A DNA stretch of 64,000 nt from assembly GCF_003425685.1 (NCBI RefSeq), contig NZ_QJKM01000011.1, positions 186,001 through 250,000 of the forward strand, in the 5' to 3' direction. Under the pieces are notes generated by a model that was not told the DNA's origin, did no database searches, and saw only the letters and a list, made by a program, of their open reading frames with translations. Both the position numbers and the translations under genes were made by a program. This document shows positions 9,464 to 17,745 of the stretch, one piece after another (within the stretch, counting starts at the first letter, position 1; each line of letters opens with the position of its first letter). This stretch comes from Rhizobium terrae. Lineage in GTDB: Bacteria; Pseudomonadota; Alphaproteobacteria; Rhizobiales; Rhizobiaceae.

Positions 9464-11779
9464 ATGACGATTGGAATTAAGCTCAAATTGGACAAAAGCA
9501 TTTGGGGCATCCTCGGCTATATGCTGTTCGCTTTCATTCCTCTTTCGGCTGCAGCTGCGCCGACGGGGCCGTGTGAGGATTACGGTATTGGCGGCAACTC
9601 GACTATCGTGTGTAAGGTAGGATCTCAGGAATCTGAGGATTCATTCCTCCAGCGGAACATATTCAGATATTTTTTCTCAGGCTACGCTCAGCAGGGTAAC
9701 GACAGTATTCTTATCGATGGCGGTAAAATCAGCTATTCTTCCGGAATATATACCCTGCCCCCACCTTATATTACGCCTTATGTCCCAATCGATGGATCGA
9801 TCCAAACTCTTCAGGGTGACGATATCGTTGAAATAACAGCCGGTAGTGTTGGCGCTGAACGGGACACGTTCGGCCTTGGGCGCAGCAGGGTTGATTTTCG
9901 ACTTGGGGAGGGGAACGACACCTTCACGATTTCGGGTGGGCAAATGTATGGGGACGTCCTAGGTGAAGCGGGAGACGATAGGTTCTTGACCACCGGCGGC
10001 ACGTTCGTAGGTGAAATCAATGGAGGCACCGGGAACGATACCGTTACCTTATCGGGCGGTTCCGTCACCGGAAACCTCGTCGCAAAGACTGTGAAACTCT
10101 TCGGCGGAACACTGAAGGGGGATGTGTCGGGTCTCATCAACGGGACACTTGAGATCAACGACAGCCGACTTGCCGATCCCCTCCGATTTGGCGACCATGT
10201 CTCATTTTCCGGCGTCAATGCCGTGGGCAATATCACGAACACTCACTTGGATGCGTCAGGCTTCAGCCAGACTTTCGACGGCTTTTTTACGCTTTCTCTC
10301 GTAAATTCAACCACACTTTTAACCAGCGATCAGCGCGTCGACGGCATGAGCCTGTTTAACGGATCGACTCTGTTTGTTCGCGGACAACAAACGATAAACT
10401 CTCAGGCCGTCGGGGGATTAGGTACGCTTTCGCTGGTCAACTCAAATTTGAATATGATCAATGGTGTTGCGAATGATCAGTTGACCGTCGGCGGTCTTAC
10501 CTTGAACAATGCGAATATCCTCATTGACTACGATCCGACCGGTGGCTCAGTTGACAGCCTTGTCGTAGATCCAACCGCAGGCCTTGGCGTGACTGTATCG
10601 AACGCCAACAGGATCTACGTCAACTTGCTGGGTACGCCGGTTCTGAATGAGGCGATGGAAGTCTCGATCATCAAATTCCCCGCTGGAATTGATCCCGCCT
10701 CTTTCTCGATCGAAGGCATTATGGGTGCGCCTTCAGGCCTCTACGACTATACTATCATTAGCGGGGATGATGGTGATCTGCTGTTGCGTGCTGCGCCCAC
10801 CTCCAAACCGTTGGCAGCCCCTATTCCGATATCCAATTCAGCCGCTCTTGCAGTATCCCTGAACCAGTTGAACGATGTGACGGCAACCAATGCAACGAGT
10901 ATCCTCGGCCTTTCATCCAGAGCCGGATCGCGAGCTGGATCACCGTTCCTTCTATTCGCGACAGGGCAGGTTGCAAGAACGCATTATGACGGCTTCAAGG
11001 TTACCGGAACATCCGACATTGCACCGTCGTTTTCGAGTACGGAGTTTTCCGCTGCGGCAAGTGTCGATTTCAACATGTCGGAGTATTTGAGCCTTGACCA
11101 AGAATTCGGCCTGAACATCGGCGTCTTTGGGGGCTACGCAACCAGTAACGTCGATCTGGGTTCGTATCTCGGCTATGCGACCGCCGGATCCGCATTTAAC
11201 AAAAGCGCACTTTTTGGTTCTTACGGTCTCCTGAAAAAAGGAAATGATTACCTCATCGTATCAGGTATCGGCATCTTGGGAGAAACCGACGTCAGGAATA
11301 GTCTGCTTGGTTCATCTGGTTCCTACGATACGCGAGGAATGGCTCTCACGGCATCCGTCGGTCATATTTTCGCTCTCACGGATGAGGTACGCTTTGACCT
11401 TCGTGGCGGGATATTGGGTGCTAAGCTTACTGGAGACGCTTATACCGACAATATCGGCGTTCAATACAGTAAGTCGACCTTGTCTTTCGGCGGCGTGAAA
11501 TTTGAGCCGGGCATATACGCTAATTACATGCTGGAAAATAGTGTTGCCATCACTCCGTATCTGCGCGCCGAATTTCAGCAGCTTTTCGCATACAAGAACA
11601 ACTCGAAAACCGGAGGCAAGAATTATGAGTATGACGTCCCAACCTTCAGCACAGTATTGTCTGCCGGCATGAACGTCATCGTTTCTGACAGCTTGACAGT
11701 AAATGGTGAAATCAGGGCGAAGACATCGGGCGGCGGCAATTCGATTGCGGGTAAGTTTGGCTTGAAGATTTCCTTTTAG
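9464..11779 (+). CDS. Autotransporter (type V) with beta-helical passenger bearing RTX-like GxGND motifs
   Basis: About 771 residues from ATG 9464; GTG 9446 would add six residues, and neither has a strong SD. A signal peptide (KSIWGILGYMLF, cut near SAAAAP) is followed by a passenger with Thr/Ser/Gly-rich beta strands. Motifs GEGNDTF, GEAGDDRF and GTGNDTV recur about 20 residues apart near residues 148-190. The last ~270 residues are alternating amphipathic strands ending GLKISF, with a terminal phenylalanine as expected for a BAM-inserted barrel. Two cysteines (GPCEDYG and IVCKVG) may form an N-terminal disulfide. GC is lower than all neighbours and the gene separates rsmA from gmk, suggesting acquisition. 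The passenger function is unknown. Confidence 0.8.
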   Translation: MTIGIKLKLDKSIWGILGYMLFAFIPLSAAAAPTGPCEDYGIGGNSTIVCKVGSQESEDSFLQRNIFRYFFSGYAQQGNDSILIDGGKISYSSGIYTLPPPYITPYVPIDGSIQTLQGDDIVEITAGSVGAERDTFGLGRSRVDFRLGEGNDTFTISGGQMYGDVLGEAGDDRFLTTGGTFVGEINGGTGNDTVTLSGGSVTGNLVAKTVKLFGGTLKGDVSGLINGTLEINDSRLADPLRFGDHVSFSGVNAVGNITNTHLDASGFSQTFDGFFTLSLVNSTTLLTSDQRVDGMSLFNGSTLFVRGQQTINSQAVGGLGTLSLVNSNLNMINGVANDQLTVGGLTLNNANILIDYDPTGGSVDSLVVDPTAGLGVTVSNANRIYVNLLGTPVLNEAMEVSIIKFPAGIDPASFSIEGIMGAPSGLYDYTIISGDDGDLLLRAAPTSKPLAAPIPISNSAALAVSLNQLNDVTATNATSILGLSSRAGSRAGSPFLLFATGQVARTHYDGFKVTGTSDIAPSFSSTEFSAAASVDFNMSEYLSLDQEFGLNIGVFGGYATSNVDLGSYLGYATAGSAFNKSALFGSYGLLKKGNDYLIVSGIGILGETDVRNSLLGSSGSYDTRGMALTASVGHIFALTDEVRFDLRGGILGAKLTGDAYTDNIGVQYSKSTLSFGGVKFEPGIYANYMLENSVAITPYLRAEFQQLFAYKNNSKTGGKNYEYDVPTFSTVLSAGMNVIVSDSLTVNGEIRAKTSGGGNSIAGKFGLKISF

Positions 11780-11886
11780 AGCTGCGTGGCTTCCATTCGT
11801 GCATAGCCTTTAAAGCTCCCCGTTGAAATTTCGGTCATTGCGGCAGCAGGTTATAGTCTCCCTTGTTTGAAGTTGGTCTCCCACCG

Positions 11887-11905
11887 ATGGTCTATGTTAG
11901 ACCAT
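11887..11905. repeat. 19-bp perfect palindrome in the autotransporter-gmk gap
   Basis: ATGGTCTA-TGT-TAGACCAT: 8-bp arms with a 3-base centre. It lies between two convergent genes (stops at 11779 and 12030). No T-tract follows on either strand, so it is a poor intrinsic terminator. An operator or the end signature of the inserted segment are alternatives. Confidence 0.45.
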
Positions 11906-12029
11906 GACGAGTACGAGCGGATGTCCTTGCCGCCCGTATCCGCCTCACAAGGCCGCCGATGCCAACAATCAACAGCTAAATTACGCGGGAAGCCGACATG
12001 CTGGGAGCCTCTGCACCGGGTTTTCGACT

Positions 12030-12695
12030 CTAAAGCGCCGGCTCTTCCGTCAGCAGGCTCTCAACGAAGTCGAACAGCCCATGGCGGCGGTCGCGGCGGA
12101 TACGTTCGGCGCCGACGATGTGGCCGACGGAGCGGAAGGCGTTGTCGAGGTCGTCGTTGACGATGACATAGTCATACTCGCGCCAGTGTTCGATCTCGGC
12201 GCGCGAATTCAGGAGCCGGGTGCGGATCACCTCTTCCGAGTCCTCCGCACGCCGGTGCAGGCGTGATTGCAGCTCGGTCATGGTCGGCGGCAGGACGAAG
12301 ATCGACACGACGTCGGCCTTCATCTTTTCCTGCAGCTGGCGAGCGCCCTGCCAGTCGATGTCGAACAGCATGTCGCGGCCCTCGGCCATGGCAGCCTCCA
12401 CCGGTTCGCGCGGCGTGCCGTAGAAATTGCCGTGCACCTCGGCCCATTCCAGAAGCTCGTCAGCGACACGCATGCGCTCGAACTGGGCAATGGTGACGAA
12501 GTGATAATGCTTGCCGGCAATCTCGCTCGGACGGCGCTGGCGCGTCGTGACGCTGACCGAGATTCCGAGGCTCGGATCGGCCTCCAGGAGGTTGCGGGCG
12601 ATCGTCGATTTGCCGGCGCCGGAGGGCGAAGAGAGAACCAGCATCAGCCCGCGCCGGGCAATGTTCGCGGGCGAGGATGAAGGTGCCGGGCTCAT
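12030..12695 (-). CDS. gmk: Guanylate kinase
   Basis: 221 residues. P-loop SSPSGAGKST near residue 22, then the GMP-binding region VTTRQRRPSE and EWAEVHGNFYGTP, all typical of Gmk. It phosphorylates GMP to GDP. The gene ends the minus-strand block and starts five bases past the yicC stop. The adjacent yicC-gmk arrangement is common in alphaproteobacteria. Confidence 0.95.
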   Translation of the reverse strand: MSPAPSSSPANIARRGLMLVLSSPSGAGKSTIARNLLEADPSLGISVSVTTRQRRPSEIAGKHYHFVTIAQFERMRVADELLEWAEVHGNFYGTPREPVEAAMAEGRDMLFDIDWQGARQLQEKMKADVVSIFVLPPTMTELQSRLHRRAEDSEEVIRTRLLNSRAEIEHWREYDYVIVNDDLDNAFRSVGHIVGAERIRRDRRHGLFDFVESLLTEEPAL

Positions 12696-12699
12696 AAAC

Positions 12700-13587
12700 C
12701 TACTCCAGATTCTGGACCTGTTCGCGGAACTGGTCGATGACCACTTTCAATTCGATACCGGCTGCCGTTACCGCAGCGGAATTCGATTTGGAACAGATGG
12801 TATTCGATTCCCGGTTAAATTCCTGTGCAAGAAAATCGAGCCGGCGCCCGACTGGGCCTCCCTTGTCGATCAGTTCGCCGGCAGCCGTCACATGCGCCTT
12901 CAACCGGTCGATCTCCTCGCGCAGGTCCGCCTTGGTGGCGAGCAGCGCCGCTTCCGCGTGCAGCCGGTCGCGATCGAGCGCCGGTGCGTCCTGAAGGAGC
13001 GCCGCCATCTGGGCCGAGAGCCGGCGGACGATCTCCTCCGGGCTGCGGGACGGGTCCGCCTCGACGAGCAGCGCCAGCTCGGCGATCCGGGCGATCTGGC
13101 CCTTCAGCACGTCGGCAAGGGCCGCTCCCTCGCCTTCCCGCATGTGCTGGAGATGGCGCAGCGCCTCTTCGAGCCCGGAAAGGATGGCGGCATCACGGAC
13201 CGCAATAGTCGCCTCGTCCTCTTCCGGTTCGCGGATATCGACGAGCCCGCGGATGCCCATCAGGGTATCGAGCCGCAACGGCGAAGGGTCGACGAGATCG
13301 CCGAGTTCCGCACGCAGCGCCATGACGGCCGCAAGCGCGTCACGGTTCAAAACCGCCTCGACCCTGGTTTCGGTGACGGTCAGACTGAGGCTCGCCTGGA
13401 GATTGCCGCGGGAGAATTTTTCCGAGACCAGACGTCGGACATCCGGCTCCAGCCGCTCGAAGCCCGGCGGCAGGCGCAGGCGGATGTCGAGGCCCTTGCC
13501 GTTCACCGAACGCAGTTCCCAGGCAAAACGGTTGCGCCCGCTCACCCCTTCACTCCGGGCGAACCCGGTCATGGACTGCAAGGTCAT
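12700..13587 (-). CDS. yicC: YicC/YloC-family endoribonuclease
   Basis: 295 residues. The N-terminus LQSMTGFARSEG and the internal KGLDIRLRLP are the YicC N-domain hallmarks; the C-terminal DUF1732 part (DRLKAHVTAAGELI, GRRLDFLAQEFNREANT-like near residue 260) is also complete. Members are reported as RNA endonucleases that affect sRNA and mRNA turnover. It sits directly upstream of gmk on the minus strand, probably in the same transcript as mltG. Confidence 0.9.
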   Translation of the reverse strand: MTLQSMTGFARSEGVSGRNRFAWELRSVNGKGLDIRLRLPPGFERLEPDVRRLVSEKFSRGNLQASLSLTVTETRVEAVLNRDALAAVMALRAELGDLVDPSPLRLDTLMGIRGLVDIREPEEDEATIAVRDAAILSGLEEALRHLQHMREGEGAALADVLKGQIARIAELALLVEADPSRSPEEIVRRLSAQMAALLQDAPALDRDRLHAEAALLATKADLREEIDRLKAHVTAAGELIDKGGPVGRRLDFLAQEFNRESNTICSKSNSAAVTAAGIELKVVIDQFREQVQNLE

Positions 13588-13641
13588 CGGCGTCTCCAGA
13601 GCGTATTCAGGGCATGTTGGCGATAGAAGAAGGCGACGCGG

Positions 13642-14859
13642 TCAATTGCCCTTGGGCGGCTTTTCCGCCTCGTCGCCGTCCGGCTGGCCGTCCACGACTT
13701 CCGGATTGGCGGCCCGCTCGGACTCCATCCGGCGCCAGCGGCGCACATTGGCATTGTGTTCGTCGAGCGTCGCGGCGAAGACGTGACCGCCCGTCCCGTC
13801 GGCCACGAAATAGAGGTCCTTGGTGCGCCAGGGATTGGCGACCGCCTCCAGCGCCGCACGGCCCGGATTGGAGATCGGCGTCGGCGGCAGGCCCTTGATC
13901 TGATAGGTGTTATAGGGCGTCGGCTTGGCGAGGTCGGATTTGAAGATCGGCCGGTCGGAAGGCTTTCCCTCGCCGCCGAAAATGCCGTAGACGATGGTCG
14001 GGTCGGATTGCAGCCGCATGCCCCGCTGCAACCGGTTGATGAAGACGGACGCCACATGGGCGCGTTCGTCTTCCTTGCCCGTCTCCTTCTCGACGATCGA
14101 GGCGAGCACGACGAATTCCTCCTTCGTCTTGATCGGCAGATCGGGGTCGCGGCGCTCCCAGATCTGGTCGACCAGCTTCTGCTGCGCGACGCGCATCTGC
14201 TGGATAATGTCCGCCCGCTTGCTGCCGCGCGAAAACTTGTAGGTGTCCGGGCGCAGGCTGCCTTCCCTCGGTACTTCGGAAGGCAGATCGCCCTCCAGCA
14301 CCGTGTCTTCGGCAAGCCGCAGCATCATCTGCCGGACCGTCAAACCTTCGGGCATGGATATCGAATGAAGGATCGACTTTCCCGATTCGAGGAGGCTTGC
14401 GATCTCCTGCATCGAGGCATGCGCCTTGATCTCGTATTCACCGGCCTTCAGGCTGCGGCGGTTGGCGCGCTCGCCGCCGAAATAACCGAGCTGGGCGGCG
14501 GTGACATACTGGAAAATGCGCGGATCGGCGTCGATGATCTCGTTGCGCCGCAGGTTGTTGGCGATCTCCTCGAGGCCGGCGCCTTCGCGCACGACGAAAT
14601 TGGTATTGGCCGTCAGCGGACCCGGCTTCTGGTAGGAAGACAGGGCGTAATAGAACAAGCCCCCTCCAACGAGGCAGATCGCCACGACCATCGTCATCAC
14701 GAAATTCAGGAAGATGACAACCTGGCTGCGCGCCTTCTTCGAGCGCCGTGGCGGATCCGGAACGCGTTCGGGTTTCAAGGCTTCGTTCGGCGACTTCGGA
14801 ATGATCGGCCCCCTGCCATTGCCGGGCGGCAGGTCGCTCACATGACTGCTATCACTCAA
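13642..14859 (-). CDS. mltG: Endolytic murein transglycosylase MltG
   Basis: 405 residues. A basic N-terminal segment is followed by one membrane helix (VVIFLNFVMTMVVAICLVGG), then a LysM-like and a YceG catalytic domain. The catalytic glutamate lies in ASIVEKETG, followed by RAHVASVFINRL and MRLQSDPTIVYG. MltG cleaves nascent glycan strands near the membrane and is thought to set strand length. It has a Lys/Glu/Pro-rich C-terminal tail. Downstream of fabF in the same orientation, with a 127-base gap. Confidence 0.93.
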   Translation of the reverse strand: MSDSSHVSDLPPGNGRGPIIPKSPNEALKPERVPDPPRRSKKARSQVVIFLNFVMTMVVAICLVGGGLFYYALSSYQKPGPLTANTNFVVREGAGLEEIANNLRRNEIIDADPRIFQYVTAAQLGYFGGERANRRSLKAGEYEIKAHASMQEIASLLESGKSILHSISMPEGLTVRQMMLRLAEDTVLEGDLPSEVPREGSLRPDTYKFSRGSKRADIIQQMRVAQQKLVDQIWERRDPDLPIKTKEEFVVLASIVEKETGKEDERAHVASVFINRLQRGMRLQSDPTIVYGIFGGEGKPSDRPIFKSDLAKPTPYNTYQIKGLPPTPISNPGRAALEAVANPWRTKDLYFVADGTGGHVFAATLDEHNANVRRWRRMESERAANPEVVDGQPDGDEAEKPPKGN

Positions 14860-14986
14860 CCGCGCCCCCTAAGCACCCGGGATTTCGACACTCAAGACTT
14901 AGATCGCTGTTTGGCCAAGCAATGCGGCAAAAAACAGGTTCGGAAGATGATACGGACTCGGGTCATGCCGAGTCCAGCCGGTATGA

Positions 14987-16249
14987 TCACGCTTCGTAGC
15001 GGCGCAGGACGAGCGAGGCGTTGGTTCCCCCGAAACCGAAGGAATTGGAAAGCGCCACGTTGATCTCCCGCTTGCGCGCCTTGTGCGGCACGAGGTCGAT
15101 CGCCGTCTCGACATCGGGATTGTCGAGGTTCAATGTCGGCGGCGCGACGTTGTCGCGGATGGCAAGCGCCGAGAAGATCGCCTCGACCGCGCCGGCGGCA
15201 CCGAGAAGGTGACCGATCGCCGACTTGGTGGACGACATGGAGATCTTCGAGGCGGCATTGCCGACGAGACGCTCGACCGCGCCGAGCTCGATCGTGTCGG
15301 CCATGGTCGAGGTGCCGTGGGCGTTGATGTAGTCGATGTCGGAGGCCGCAAGGCCGGCACGCTTCAGCGCCGCCGTCATGCAGCGGAACGCGCCGTCGCC
15401 GTCCTCCGAGGGAGCGGTGATGTGGAAGGCGTCGCCGGAAAGCCCGTAACCCACTACTTCCGCATAGATCTTGGCGCCGCGGGCTTTGGCGTGTTCCAGC
15501 TCTTCCAGAACCACGATGCCGGCGCCCTCGCCCATGACGAAACCGTCGCGGTTGCGGTCATAGGGGCGCGAGGCTTTCTGCGGATCGTCGTTGTGCTGGG
15601 TCGACAGCGCCTTGCAGGCGGCAAAGCCGGCAAGCGAGATGCGGCAGATCGGCGATTCCGCGCCGCCCGCCACCATGACGTCCGCATCACCGAAGGCGAT
15701 CATCCGGGCCGCGTCGCCGATCGCATGGGCACCGGTGGAACAGGCGGTGACGACGGCATGGTTCGGACCGCGCAGCTTGTGGCGGATCGACACCTGGCCG
15801 GAAACGAGATTGATCAGCCGGCCGGGAATGAAAAAGGGCGAGATGCGGCGAGGCCCCTTGTCGCGCAGCGTATAACCTGCCTCAACGATGCCTTCGAGGC
15901 CGCCGATGCCCGATCCGATCAGCACGCCGGTGGCGACCTGGTCCTCGTCGGTCTGAGGATGCCAGCCGGCATCGTCGAGCGCCATGTCGGCGGCGGCCAC
16001 GCCGTAGATGATGAAGGGATCGACCTTGCGCTGTTCCTTCGGCTCCATCCACTGGTCCACGTTGAACGTGCCATCGGAACCGTCCCCGACGGGAATGCGG
16101 CAGGCGATCTTGGCGGGAAGGTCCTCGACTTCGAATTCGGTTACCAGACGTGCAGCGTTTTCGCCGGCGAGCAGCCGTTGCCAGCTCACTTCCGTTCCAC
16201 ATCCGAGAGGAGATACCATGCCGGTACCGGTGATAACGACCCGTCTCAT
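14987..16249 (-). CDS. fabF: 3-oxoacyl-ACP synthase II
   Basis: 420 residues, usual KAS II size. Catalytic triad visible: cysteine in VVTACSTGAHA, histidine in NAHGTSTMADT and histidine in SAIGHLLGAAG. It elongates acyl-ACP with malonyl-ACP. The order fabD-fabG-acpP-fabF on this strand places the fatty-acid elongation enzymes next to their carrier. Confidence 0.95.
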   Translation of the reverse strand: MRRVVITGTGMVSPLGCGTEVSWQRLLAGENAARLVTEFEVEDLPAKIACRIPVGDGSDGTFNVDQWMEPKEQRKVDPFIIYGVAAADMALDDAGWHPQTDEDQVATGVLIGSGIGGLEGIVEAGYTLRDKGPRRISPFFIPGRLINLVSGQVSIRHKLRGPNHAVVTACSTGAHAIGDAARMIAFGDADVMVAGGAESPICRISLAGFAACKALSTQHNDDPQKASRPYDRNRDGFVMGEGAGIVVLEELEHAKARGAKIYAEVVGYGLSGDAFHITAPSEDGDGAFRCMTAALKRAGLAASDIDYINAHGTSTMADTIELGAVERLVGNAASKISMSSTKSAIGHLLGAAGAVEAIFSALAIRDNVAPPTLNLDNPDVETAIDLVPHKARKREINVALSNSFGFGGTNASLVLRRYEA

Positions 16250-16292
16250 CGCCAGCGCCCCACCCTGTAAGCTTTCATGTTCTTATTGCTGA

Positions 16293-16316
16293 AACGGCCC
16301 GAACAAGCGGGCCGTT
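16293..16316 (-). terminator. Hairpin downstream of acpP, probable terminator or attenuator
   Basis: On the minus strand AACGGCCCG-CTTGTT-CGGGCCGTT forms a perfect 9-bp stem with a six-base loop. It is located between the acpP stop (16358) and the fabF start (16249). Only a short T run (TTTC) follows, so termination is likely partial. That would favour acpP over fabF expression, which fits the high demand for the carrier. Confidence 0.5.
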
Positions 16317-16357
16317 GTCGGGATCTGCCTTCAAGGCTTCCCAGATTTTGGGGTCGA

Positions 16358-16594
16358 TCAGGCCTGGGCCTTCTCGATGAACTTCACCGCATCGCCGACG
16401 GTCAGAATGGAATCGGCCGCATCGTCCGGGATCTCGACGCCGAATTCCTCTTCGAAAGCCATGACCAGTTCGACGGTGTCGAGCGAGTCCGCGCCGAGAT
16501 CGTCGATGAAGCTTGCGCCTTCGACGACTTTGTCGGCATCGACGCCGAGATGGTCAATAACAATTTTCTTCACGCGTTCTGCGATATCGCTCAT
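16358..16594 (-). CDS. acpP: Acyl carrier protein
   Basis: 78 residues, starting MSDIAERVKK. The phosphopantetheine attachment serine is in DLGADSLDTVEL near residue 37. Very acidic, as expected. An in-frame ATG 51 bases upstream would add a basic 17-residue leader unlike any ACP, so the start at 16594 is preferred. Carries the growing acyl chain for FabD, FabG and FabF encoded alongside, and for lipid A and phospholipid synthesis. Confidence 0.96.
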   Translation of the reverse strand: MSDIAERVKKIVIDHLGVDADKVVEGASFIDDLGADSLDTVELVMAFEEEFGVEIPDDAADSILTVGDAVKFIEKAQA

Positions 16595-16895
16595 GTCGGT
16601 TTCCTCGACCTTTGTCTTAATCGAATGCCCGAATGGCATCCGCATCCTGTTAAAACCAGCAACCGCCGCCTCTACGGCACCGATGCCGGCAAACCCGTTC
16701 TCCCCTTGTCAGGTTCCGGTCCCATCGCGCTCACGCAATATGACGGCCTGCATCTCAGGGTGACTATTTCACAGTCATGGCCCGCTTAACATGGTTTCCG
16801 TGTCGAGCAAAGCCAGAATTTGTTCCCTCGCACCGCCGCCAACAGCCGATTGCAACGGAGTTTTGAAGAACCACGGAGATAACCCCCGCGGCGGC
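16595..16895. other. fabG-acpP intergenic region
   Basis: 301 bases without a gene, unusually long inside this otherwise compact block. It presumably contains the separate acpP promoter expected for so abundant a protein. No clear -35/-10 pair stands out on the minus strand, so no promoter is placed. Confidence 0.4.
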
Positions 16896-17633
16896 TCAGA
16901 TCATCGCCATGCCGCCGTTGACGTGGATGGTCTGGCCGGTGACGTAACCCGCCTCGCTGGACGCAAGATAGAGCACGGCTGCGGCGATGTCCGCGCCGGC
17001 GCCCATCCGCTTCATTGGAATGGCGCCGAGGATCGCTTCCTTCTGCTTGTCGTTGAGCTTGCCGGTCATGGCGCTCTCGATGAAGCCTGGAGCGACGCAA
17101 TTGACCGTCACGTTGCGGGTGGCGATCTCCTGGGCGAGCGACTTGGAGAAGCCGATCATGCCGGCCTTCGAAGCGCAATAGTTCGCCTGGCCCGGATTGC
17201 CGGTGACGCCGACGACCGAGGTGATGTTGATGATGCGGCCGTAACGCCGGCGCATCATCGGATGGGTGAGCTCGCGGGTCAGGCGGAAAACCGCCGTCAG
17301 GTTCACTTCGATGACCGAGTCCCAGTCCGCATCGCTCATGCGCACGAACAGGCCGTCCTTGGTGATGCCGGCATTGTTGACGAGGATATCGACGCCTTCC
17401 AACTCGGCTTCCGCCTTCTCGCCGAGCGCCTTCACCTCGTCGCGGTCCGACAGGTTGGCCGGGAAAATCTTGACGCGGTCGCCGAGTTCGGCAGCCAGCG
17501 CTTCGAGCTTCTCCACGCGCGTGCCGTGCAGGCCGACGATGGCGCCCTGCTTGTGCAGCATGCGGGCGATCTCTTCGCCGAGCCCGCCGGTTGCGCCCGT
17601 CACCAGTGCCTTGCGGCCGGTCAAATTAAACAT
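16896..17633 (-). CDS. fabG: 3-oxoacyl-ACP reductase
   Basis: 245 residues, a classical short-chain dehydrogenase. The nucleotide-binding motif is TGATGGLGEEIA near residue 13, NNAG is near 87, and the catalytic YCASKAG is near 152. The C-terminus ends in GQTIHVNGGMAMI. NADPH-dependent reduction of 3-oxoacyl-ACP. Its position between fabD and acpP supports FabG over other SDRs. Confidence 0.94.
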   Translation of the reverse strand: MFNLTGRKALVTGATGGLGEEIARMLHKQGAIVGLHGTRVEKLEALAAELGDRVKIFPANLSDRDEVKALGEKAEAELEGVDILVNNAGITKDGLFVRMSDADWDSVIEVNLTAVFRLTRELTHPMMRRRYGRIINITSVVGVTGNPGQANYCASKAGMIGFSKSLAQEIATRNVTVNCVAPGFIESAMTGKLNDKQKEAILGAIPMKRMGAGADIAAAVLYLASSEAGYVTGQTIHVNGGMAMI

Positions 17634-17657
17634 AGTCGTTTTCCTCTTTCAGATGGA

Positions 17658-17736
17658 GCGAATAGCAAGTAGCGAATAGATTTTTATCGCATCATCGCAG
17701 GTTCTTTCTATTCGCTACTCCCTATTCGCTATTCGC
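17658..17736. repeat. Inverted cluster of GCGAATAG units between fabG and fabD
   Basis: Two direct copies of GCGAATAG (17658-17665, 17672-17679) face three copies of its complement CTATTCGC (17708-17715, 17722-17729, 17729-17736). The two arms can pair into a long imperfect hairpin across a 28-base AT-rich centre. It fills nearly the whole 112-base gap between the two genes. This is not coding. It may act as an mRNA-stabilising or processing hairpin in the fab operon, or be a dispersed rhizobial micro-repeat. Confidence 0.6.
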
Positions 17737-17745
17737 TTTTCCCGA

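Noticed and set aside
11867..12160. Short plus-strand frame between the autotransporter and gmk
   Set aside because: The second half is antisense to gmk and the first half shows no coding character.
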